From NCBI GenBank assembly GCA_029571425.1, contig JAKPSR010000347.1, forward strand, positions 1 to 13,655: a DNA stretch of 13,655 nt, in the 5' to 3' direction. Position 1 is the stretch's first letter. Each line of letters starts with the position of its first letter. Of this stretch, positions 6,137 to 11,521 are shown piece by piece. Made by a program: the position numbers and the translations under genes. A model generated the notes under the pieces. It was not told the DNA's origin. It was given only the letters and a program-made list of their open reading frames with translations, and searched no databases. The stretch comes from Spirochaetota bacterium. GTDB taxonomy: Bacteria > Spirochaetota > Spirochaetia > Treponematales > Treponemataceae.

Positions 6137-6751
6137 ATGGGAGACGCGACGATGGTCGTCGAGACGGCCGCGAAGGTCGCGGGAGCGGCGACGACCGCGC
6201 TCGACTTCTTCGACTCGATCTACGAGCGGGTAGAGCGCGTCCGCGCCCGTCGCCTGAGCGCGAGGAATTACCTTCGCGCCTATTACTTCGAGGTCGTGAA
6301 CAACCTCGAGCTCCTCGCCGTCGTGAACGCGAAAAGGCTCAGCACGCTTCCCGTCAATTCGCCCGTATTCCGAGGACTTATCGATCGGGTGGAGACGCAG
6401 GTCGGTGCGACGATCGTGTTCTCGGACGAGATCGACCCAGCCTCCGAGCTCTTCGCCCTTCTCGGGAAGAAGGGGCGCATGGAGAACAAGCGGCGCATGC
6501 TCGATACATTCCAAAAGGGCGTCGACGCCCGGTACGCGGGAAAGGTTCTGTACGAGAACGTCCTGCAGGCGATATCCTTCACCGTGGTCAAGACCGAAAT
6601 ACTCCGCCGGCTCTCGCGCTTCAGCGATGGGGAGCTCGATTGCCTAAACCAAATCCTCCTCGAGCGCCGGGTCACGAACATCAGGGAACGGTTCTCGATG
6701 ATCAAGTCGAAGCTCGATGAGTTGGAAGGGATCAGGGAGATAAGCCGATAG
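6137..6751 (+). CDS. Hypothetical helical cytoplasmic protein
   Basis: I do not recognise the family. The 204-residue product has no signal peptide and no convincing membrane segment. The N-terminal third contains alanine-rich helix (7-22) then an amphipathic stretch rich in Arg and Glu (25-66, with YERVERVRARRLSARNYLR and an aromatic RAYYFEVVNN). A middle part carries FSDEIDPASELFALLGKKG (95-113), and the C-terminal part (145-200) is again long charged helix. The overall impression is an all-helical protein that may bind a partner or nucleic acid; this is not shown. I chose the ATG at 6137 because GGAGGTGAG (6125-6133) lies just upstream; an in-frame ATG at 6086 sits inside the candidate promoter. 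The acylphosphatase gene starts two bases after its stop. Confidence 0.85.
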   Translation: MGDATMVVETAAKVAGAATTALDFFDSIYERVERVRARRLSARNYLRAYYFEVVNNLELLAVVNAKRLSTLPVNSPVFRGLIDRVETQVGATIVFSDEIDPASELFALLGKKGRMENKRRMLDTFQKGVDARYAGKVLYENVLQAISFTVVKTEILRRLSRFSDGELDCLNQILLERRVTNIRERFSMIKSKLDELEGIREISR

Positions 6752-6753
6752 AG

Positions 6754-7023
6754 ATGGGCGCGATCGAGATTCGGGTAACGGGCAGGGTTCAGGGCGTCGG
6801 GTTCCGCGCGTGGGCGGCTTCTCGGGCGCGGGCCTTTCGGCTTACAGGTTGGGTACGAAACGCCGAGGACGGGTCCGTCGAGATACACGCCGAGGGCCCC
6901 GACGACTCGCTCGAGCGCTTTCTCGGCGCCTTGCGTGAGGGCAGCCCCTATTCGTCGGTCGACGGGGTCGTCTCTCGCCGCGTCGACGCGCGAGGCTATC
7001 GGGGATTCGATATCGCGTACTGA
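6754..7023 (+). CDS. acyP: Acylphosphatase
   Basis: An 89-residue enzyme that hydrolyses acyl phosphates such as acetyl phosphate or 1,3-bisphosphoglycerate. The family signature GRVQGVGFRAW is at 10-20, with catalytic Arg18. GWVRNAEDGSVEIHAEG (32-48) carries catalytic Asn36, and the C-terminal strand YRGFDIAY closes the ferredoxin-like fold. The length equals that of the family (about 90). The ATG is two bases after the stop of the unknown gene, with a purine-rich AGGGAGA near 6734 that is rather far upstream, so translation is probably coupled. The gene ends six bases before the converging GGDEF gene and no terminator hairpin is visible between them. Confidence 0.96.
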   Translation: MGAIEIRVTGRVQGVGFRAWAASRARAFRLTGWVRNAEDGSVEIHAEGPDDSLERFLGALREGSPYSSVDGVVSRRVDARGYRGFDIAY

Positions 7024-7029
7024 CCGGCG

Positions 7030-8247
7030 CTAGATGTCGTCGCCGAACTCGACCTCGGTGGCGGCGGTGCCGATCGCGACGAGCTCGCGGTGAAGCCTTT
7101 CCTCGAAGAACTCGGGAAGATCGCTGAAGCTGACCCCGTAGACGTAGCCGCGCCGCGCGCGCTTCACCCAGGATATGCGTCCGACCGCGTTGACCGGTTC
7201 CTTCGCCTTGTCGATGTCGGTGAACCGAATCGAGACCTCCGCGTCTATCCCGAACTTCTCGGCGCAGGCGAACTGCACCCCGCCGAGCGAGACGTTCTGC
7301 GTCAGGACGCTCGCGACTGGTCCTTCCGGCGATGGGGACTCGTTCTTTGCCCCGGGCATCACCTCGATGGTCCATGCGCGCGGGTAGCGGCCGTAGCGCC
7401 GGCGCTCCGGGTCCGCGAGCGTGATGCGGTCCTTTCCGGCGAACTTCGATTGGTATAGGGCGCGGTCGGCCGCGCGGACCAGCATCGGTATGTCCTTCGC
7501 CGACTCGGGGTAGGTGGCGACGCCGCCGGAGAAGGTGACCCCCTCCTCGCCGAACAGGGCGTTCGACTTGGCGCCCGCCCTGATGCGCTCGGCGAGGGCC
7601 ATCGCGCCCCGCGCGTCCGTTTCCGGCAGTATGATCAGGAACTCCTCGCCGCCGTAGCGGCAGACGGCGTCTTCCTCGCGCACGCAGGCCTTCAGGTAGC
7701 GCGTCAGCTCCTTGAGCACCCGGTCCCCGTATTGATGGCCCTTCGTGTCGTTAATCGACTTGAAGTCGTCGAGATCGACGAGGAGGATTGAGAGCTCCTT
7801 CTCGTAGCGCTCGCAGCGGTTGAATTCCTTACGGAGCGCGATATCGAGGTAGCGGCGGTTGAACGCGCCGGTAAGGCCGTCGATCATGGCGAGCCGCTCG
7901 GTTTGCTTAAAGACGTGTATCTCGACGAGCATCGGCGCGTTGAGCATCGGGTTGACGTTCGTGAAGTAGTCGACGATCGCGAGGTGGATGCCGACGGGGC
8001 GGCCAAGTTTTGATCGTAAAGAACCAGAGTTCTCGACGATACGCGCCCAGTGCCGGAGAGCCTCTTCCTCGGAAAAATCAAGATGAACGAAGGTTTCGAG
8101 GAGGCTTGAAAAGAAACCCGGAAGGGGGGTCCGTTCGGACTCGAGTTCCTCAATGTACGAGCGATAATAGTCGGCATCTGCGCCACGTTCCTCCGCGATG
8201 AGCGCGAGGACGCTCGCCCGCAGACGGTCGGTTTCGACGTTCTCCAT
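7030..8247 (-). CDS. Diguanylate cyclase with C-terminal PilZ domain
   Basis: A 405-residue cytoplasmic protein of cyclic-di-GMP signalling. Residues 1-115 are a helical N-terminal region that I cannot name; its GRPVGIHLAIVDYFTNVNP segment (82-100) resembles regions before GGDEF domains in other diguanylate cyclases. The GGDEF domain (about 118-280) has DGLTGAFNRRYL, LLVDLDDFKSINDTKGH, and the intact active site RYGGEEF with GGEEF at 199-203. An RxxD inhibitory site (Arg190-Asp193) stands exactly five residues before it, so both synthesis and product inhibition are expected. A PilZ domain follows (about 280-390), with an RxxxR-type motif (Arg283, Arg287) and N318-x-S320-xx-G323, the c-di-GMP-binding signature. 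No membrane segment is visible. One protein can therefore make and bind the messenger. It has its own promoter. Confidence 0.94.
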   Translation of the reverse strand: MENVETDRLRASVLALIAEERGADADYYRSYIEELESERTPLPGFFSSLLETFVHLDFSEEEALRHWARIVENSGSLRSKLGRPVGIHLAIVDYFTNVNPMLNAPMLVEIHVFKQTERLAMIDGLTGAFNRRYLDIALRKEFNRCERYEKELSILLVDLDDFKSINDTKGHQYGDRVLKELTRYLKACVREEDAVCRYGGEEFLIILPETDARGAMALAERIRAGAKSNALFGEEGVTFSGGVATYPESAKDIPMLVRAADRALYQSKFAGKDRITLADPERRRYGRYPRAWTIEVMPGAKNESPSPEGPVASVLTQNVSLGGVQFACAEKFGIDAEVSIRFTDIDKAKEPVNAVGRISWVKRARRGYVYGVSFSDLPEFFEERLHRELVAIGTAATEVEFGDDI

Positions 8248-8278
8248 GATTACCTTCCCACCAGTAAACTTTTGAAAA

Positions 8279-8308
8279 AGTATACCATGGGGTTTCGAAG
8301 GCTGTCGA
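8279..8308 (-). promoter_or_regulatory. Promoter of the GGDEF-PilZ gene
   Basis: On the minus strand, TCGACA (8308-8303), an 18-base spacer and TATACT (8284-8279) match the sigma70 consensus in ten of twelve bases. The -10 is also extended (TGGTATACT, 8287-8279). Transcription would start near 8272, about 25 bases before the ATG at 8247, and the leader carries GGGAAGG before the start. Confidence 0.65.
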
Positions 8309-8332
8309 GAAAGGTTTTTCCTTTTTTTACCG

Positions 8333-8608
8333 TTACGCGCCGGTCGTTTTCTCCAGAATCCCCATTAGTTCGTCGATCTTTTTCTGCCTATCCGTTTCCG
8401 TGCCCGTCCGTAGACTTTCGGTTACGCAGTGCCCCAGGTGGGCGCGAAGGATGCCGGCGTTCGCCTTACGGAGGATGGCTATGGTCGCGAGGAGCTGGTT
8501 CGATATGTCCACGCAGTACCGATCGTCCTCGATCATGCCGACGATCCCGTCGAGCTGGCCCCGCGCCGTCTTGAGGAGGCGCAGGGTCTTGTCGCGGTCA
8601 GCCTTCAT
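8333..8608 (-). CDS. csoR: Copper-sensing repressor CsoR
   Basis: A 91-residue all-helical repressor of the CsoR/RcnR family that leaves DNA when it binds Cu(I). The copper ligands are in register: Cys32, His57 and Cys61, with the same spacings (25 and 4) as Cys36, His61 and Cys65 of the Mycobacterium tuberculosis protein. The core reads ARGQLDGIVGMIEDDRYCVDI and then AHLGHC. The start at 8608 is chosen because the ATG overlaps the TGA of the upstream copper ATPase gene as ATGA, giving coupled translation; a longer in-frame extension upstream is only a shadow of the ATPase gene. Being the last gene of the copper operon, it is probably autoregulated through the GC-rich operator near 11200. No nickel- or formaldehyde-type ligand set is visible, so copper is the best assignment. 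Confidence 0.93.
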   Translation of the reverse strand: MKADRDKTLRLLKTARGQLDGIVGMIEDDRYCVDISNQLLATIAILRKANAGILRAHLGHCVTESLRTGTETDRQKKIDELMGILEKTTGA

Positions 8609-11172
8609 TTGACAACCTCGTATCCCGCGTCGATGACCGCCCGCTCGAGGGCCTCGTCGCTTACCGACTCGGGCGCCTCGATCGTGGCCGTCTTCGCGGC
8701 GAGGTCGACGGTCGCCTTGACTCCGGGCATCGCAGCGAGCGCCCGCTCGACCCTGCCGGCGCAATGCTGGCAGCTCATTCCCTCGATGCGCAGTGTTCGT
8801 TTCATCGTTCGTTCTCCTTTGTCCTCTTGTTGCTTCGTTGACCCGTGGACGCTCGAGCGCGCGACGCTCGGCTTGAAGAAGCCGAGACGCAGCGCGTTAA
8901 GGACGACGGATATTGAGCTCATGCTCATCGCGGCGGCCGCCACCATTGGGCTTAGCCTAAGGCCAAGCGCGGCGTACAGCGCGCCCGCGGCGATGGGTAT
9001 GCCGAGTACGTTGTATATAAGCGCCCAGAAAAGGTTTTCCCGGACGTTCCTGATAACCGCGCGGCCGAGGCGAAGGGCCGTTACCGCGTCGCGGAGGTCG
9101 CTCCGCACGAGGACGATATCGGCCGAGTCGATCGCCACGTCGGTTCCCGCGCCGATCGCGATCCCGACATCTGCGGTCGCGAGCGCGGGCGCGTCGTTGA
9201 TACCGTCGCCGATCATGGCGACCCGCTTCCCCGACTCGCGCATTCGGCGAATCTCCGATGCCTTGCCGTCGGGTAGGAGTCCGGCAACGAAGGATTCTAT
9301 GCCCGCTTCGCGCGCGATGGCGCGGGCGGTCGCGGGGTTATCCCCGGTCAGCATGGTGACCTCGACGCCGAGGCGGCGTAAGGCGACGACCGCCTCCGCG
9401 CTCCCTTTCTTTACGCGGTCAGCGGCGCCGATCACCCCGACGAGCCGGTCAGACTCGGCGACGAACAGAGGGGTCGCGCCCGATTCCGCGAGGCGGCGGG
9501 CCCCCGCCAATATCGCCGCGGCGCCGGGGTCGTCGTCCGACGCGGAGACCCCGCTTTCGCGCATGAACTCGAGACTGCCGGCAAGAACCGGCCGCTCGGC
9601 GACCGTTCCCGATATCCCTCGCCCGGCGAACGAGCGGAATGACTCTACCGGCATCGCCTCGAGTCCGCGGGACGCGGCGGCGCGCGCGATCGCCCCGGCG
9701 AGCGGATGGCTCGACTTCCGCTCGAGGGCGGCGGCTAGGGCGAGAACCTCGTCGGGACTCCGCCCGGGCAGGGGTACGATCTCGCCGACGGAGGGCGTCC
9801 CCTCGGTTACCGTGCCCGTCTTATCGAGGACGACCGCGTTGATTCGGTGCGCGGTCTCGAGCGCCTCGGCCGACTTTACCAGTATCCCGTTCCGCGCGCC
9901 GCGGCCGGTCCCGACCATGATGGCGGTGGGGGTCGCGAGCCCGAGGGCGCAGGGACAGGAGATCACGAGGACGGCGATGGCTGTCGAGAGCGCGAACTCG
10001 ACCGTCGCGCCCGAGAATAGCCACGCGAAAAAGGTGAGGATCGCTATCGCTATGACGGTCGGCACGAAAAAGCGGCTAATGGTGTCGGCGAGGCGGGCGA
10101 TCGGAGCCCGCGAGTTCGCCGCCTCCTCGACGAGGGATATGATGCGCTCGAGGGCGGTATCCTTCCCGACCCGCTCGGCGCGGAAGACGAATGAGCCTGA
10201 GAGGTTGATGCCCCCGCTCGTGACGCGAGAGCCTGGGCCCTTCGCGACGGGAACGCTTTCGCCGGTGAGGGCGGACTCGTCGACGGCCGACTCTCCCTCT
10301 ACGACGGTCCCGTCGACGGGGATCGTCATCCCTTCCTTTACTACGACGAGATCGCCGACGGCGAGCGCGTCTACGGGAAGCTCGCGCTCCCTCCCATCCC
10401 GAAGGACGAGCGCCGTCTTCGGGGTAAGGTCGACCAATCGCGATATCGCGTCGGTCGTGCGTCCCTTGGCGCGCGCCTCGAGGTGCTTCCCGAGCGTGAC
10501 CAGGGTAAGGATCGTGGCCGCCGACTCGAAGTAGAGGTCCATCGAGTATCTGCGCACGAGCTCGGCGTCGCCATGGCCGAGCCCGCGCCCGATCATGAAG
10601 ATCGACGCGACGCCCCAGGCCATCGCCGCCGACGTGCCGACGGCGATGAGCGAATCCATGTTCGGGCCGCCGGTCGCGAGCGCGCGGAACCCATTCTTGA
10701 AGTACGAGCGGTTCGCGGCGAGGACGGGAAGCGACAGAAGGAACTGCGCGAAGGCGAAGGTCAGGGCGTTCTCGTTTCCGTGAAAGAAGGATGGCAAAGG
10801 CCACGCTAGCATGTGCCCCATCGCGAGATAGAACAGGGGGACGGTGAAGGCTGCGGAAAGGGCGAGGCGGCGGGCGGTCGATTGGGCGCCGCGCCGCGCA
10901 TGGGAGTCAGCCGATTCCTGCGGCGCGGCGCTCGCGCCGTCGCTGACGGTCGCACCGTAGCCCGCGCGCTCGACCGCGCGCACGATGGCGCCCTCGTCGA
11001 GCTCGCCGTCCTCGAAGTCGACGGTCATTTGGTTCGCGAGAAGGCTTACCCGGGCGTCTTTGGCGCCTGTAAGGGCCGACACGGTCCGCTCTATACGGGC
11101 CGCGCAGGCCGAGCAGGTCATGCCTTGTATATTGAATTTCGTTCGCTTTGTCGTTCCCACGTTCGCTCCCAT
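8605..11172 (-). CDS. copA: Cu(I) P-type ATPase with C-terminal CopZ-like chaperone domain (CopA-CopZ fusion)
   Basis: An 855-residue inner-membrane pump exporting Cu(I). Domains in order are an N-terminal HMA metal-binding domain (about 11-76, GMTCSAC with Cys20 and Cys23), membrane helices, an actuator loop with TGES (303-306), the transport motif CPC (406-408), DKTGT with phosphorylated Asp450, the HP motif (489-490), GDGINDAP (655-662), then YN (720-721) and MSMSS (749-753) of the last membrane helices, all typical of type IB1 copper pumps. A linker of about 20 residues follows and then a complete second HMA domain (790-855, GMSCQHC with Cys801 and Cys804). CopZ is normally a separate protein, and C-terminal fusion is unusual. 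The ATG at 11172 lacks a good ribosome binding site. GTG at codon 5 (11160) has GGGAG before it and may be the true start. The stop overlaps csoR. Confidence 0.95.
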   Translation of the reverse strand: MGANVGTTKRTKFNIQGMTCSACAARIERTVSALTGAKDARVSLLANQMTVDFEDGELDEGAIVRAVERAGYGATVSDGASAAPQESADSHARRGAQSTARRLALSAAFTVPLFYLAMGHMLAWPLPSFFHGNENALTFAFAQFLLSLPVLAANRSYFKNGFRALATGGPNMDSLIAVGTSAAMAWGVASIFMIGRGLGHGDAELVRRYSMDLYFESAATILTLVTLGKHLEARAKGRTTDAISRLVDLTPKTALVLRDGRERELPVDALAVGDLVVVKEGMTIPVDGTVVEGESAVDESALTGESVPVAKGPGSRVTSGGINLSGSFVFRAERVGKDTALERIISLVEEAANSRAPIARLADTISRFFVPTVIAIAILTFFAWLFSGATVEFALSTAIAVLVISCPCALGLATPTAIMVGTGRGARNGILVKSAEALETAHRINAVVLDKTGTVTEGTPSVGEIVPLPGRSPDEVLALAAALERKSSHPLAGAIARAAASRGLEAMPVESFRSFAGRGISGTVAERPVLAGSLEFMRESGVSASDDDPGAAAILAGARRLAESGATPLFVAESDRLVGVIGAADRVKKGSAEAVVALRRLGVEVTMLTGDNPATARAIAREAGIESFVAGLLPDGKASEIRRMRESGKRVAMIGDGINDAPALATADVGIAIGAGTDVAIDSADIVLVRSDLRDAVTALRLGRAVIRNVRENLFWALIYNVLGIPIAAGALYAALGLRLSPMVAAAAMSMSSISVVLNALRLGFFKPSVARSSVHGSTKQQEDKGERTMKRTLRIEGMSCQHCAGRVERALAAMPGVKATVDLAAKTATIEAPESVSDEALERAVIDAGYEVVK
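8803..8820 (-). promoter_or_regulatory. copZ: Internal ribosome binding site and ATG at the CopZ-like domain within copA
   Basis: Inside the copA frame, AAAGGAG (8820-8814) is followed after eight bases by an in-frame ATG (8805-8803), the codon for Met790. It is exactly where a stand-alone CopZ would begin (MKRTLRIEGMSCQHC). The 66-residue product 8805-8605 would be a normal-sized copper chaperone. This is one of the best Shine-Dalgarno/start pairs in the window. Internal initiation is inferred from sequence only. Confidence 0.6.
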
Positions 11173-11187
11173 CCCGGGTCCATGTGT

Positions 11188-11211
11188 TACCCCACCCCCG
11201 GGGGGTGTCTA
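11188..11211. promoter_or_regulatory. Candidate CsoR operator at the copper-operon transcription start
   Basis: A GC-rich dyad, CACCCCC (11193-11199), one central G, GGGGGTG (11201-11207), is flanked by TAC and TCTA. CsoR proteins are known to bind G/C-tract pseudo-palindromes of this look. It lies immediately downstream of the -10 hexamer, from about +1 to +23 of the minus-strand transcript, a position suited to repression. No second copy was found in the window. Confidence 0.6.
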
Positions 11212-11215
11212 TATA

Positions 11216-11244
11216 AATATATACCTTTTGAATTGGGGAGTCAA
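11216..11244 (-). promoter_or_regulatory. Sigma70 promoter of the copA-csoR operon
   Basis: On the minus strand, TTGACT (11244-11239), a 17-base spacer and TATATT (11221-11216) match the consensus in ten of twelve bases. The predicted start near 11209 falls in the candidate CsoR operator. The leader to the copA ATG is about 37 bases. Confidence 0.72.
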
Positions 11245-11296
11245 ACGGGAAAGGCTGGTTGAATTCCCAGTGAGCAGGTCAGATTTCCTTCCGCCG

Positions 11297-11325
11297 TTGA
11301 CTCGCCATCGCTTCGTCGCTATTAT
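11297..11325 (+). promoter_or_regulatory. Sigma70 promoter of the cobalamin-riboswitch transcript
   Basis: TTGACT (11297-11302), a 17-base spacer and TATTAT (11320-11325) match the consensus in ten of twelve bases. Transcription would begin near 11332, at the 5' edge of the aptamer. An alternative, more distant start is possible if the GCTATT/AATAGC dyad (11318-11334) belongs to the RNA. Confidence 0.62.
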
Positions 11326-11482
11326 CCGAATAGCACGCCCGGGGAAAACGGAATGCGGTTTGAATCCGCAGCGGTCCCGCCACTGTATACGGGGATGAAA
11401 GCGACACACGCCATTGACCGCGCACGCGGCCGAGAAGGCTTCGCGAGTAAGCTGATCCGTGAGCCAGGAGACGATCCTCGGG
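11326..11482 (+). promoter_or_regulatory. Cobalamin (B12) riboswitch aptamer
   Basis: The conserved aptamer core is recognisable: GGGGAAAACGG, then the stem TGCGG-TTTGAAT-CCGCA (11353-11369), then GCGGTCCCGCCACTG (11370-11384), and about 80 bases later the B12 box GAGCCAGGAGACG (11461-11473). These match the class known upstream of btuB and other B12 genes. Between them are peripheral stems, including GGCCGAGAAGGC. The exact 5' edge is uncertain. It controls the receptor gene that starts 40 bases downstream, which fits a corrinoid receptor. Aptamers of this shape bind cobalamins; which form (adenosyl or aquo) is not decided here. Confidence 0.93.
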
Positions 11483-11517
11483 AAGGCCCCTTCGGGGGCG
11501 GCCATGCCCGAGGAGGT
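11476..11517 (+). promoter_or_regulatory. Expression platform: ribosome-binding-site sequestering stem of the B12 riboswitch
   Basis: CCTCGGG (11476-11482), directly after the B12 box, is perfectly complementary to CCCGAGG (11507-11513). The latter overlaps the Shine-Dalgarno sequence GAGGAGGT (11510-11517). Between them sits a GCCCC-TTCG-GGGGC hairpin (11486-11499). There is no T-run, so control of translation rather than termination is expected. Which ligand state favours this stem is inference. Confidence 0.7.
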
Positions 11518-11521
11518 ACCC

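Noticed and set aside
8311..8328. AAAGG-TTTTT-CCTTT followed by T as a terminator between csoR and the GGDEF gene.
   Set aside because: The stem is only five weak pairs; the T-run is on the plus strand, while the genes on both sides are on the minus strand.
8605..8764. A longer csoR start that would add 52 residues.
   Set aside because: The extension lies wholly within the CopZ-like domain coding region in another frame, is Arg/Gly-rich, and the family protein starts at the ATG overlapping the copA stop.
8429..10534. A 701-residue plus-strand open frame opposite copA.
   Set aside because: Its composition (Ser, Arg, Ala, Thr rich) is typical of an antisense shadow, and the minus strand carries all P-type ATPase motifs without a break.
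11212..11217. TATAAA on the plus strand in the AT-rich block as the -10 of the riboswitch transcript.
   Set aside because: The expected -35 position is a pure C/G tract; the TTGACT-17-TATTAT promoter at 11297-11325 is far better and nearer the aptamer.
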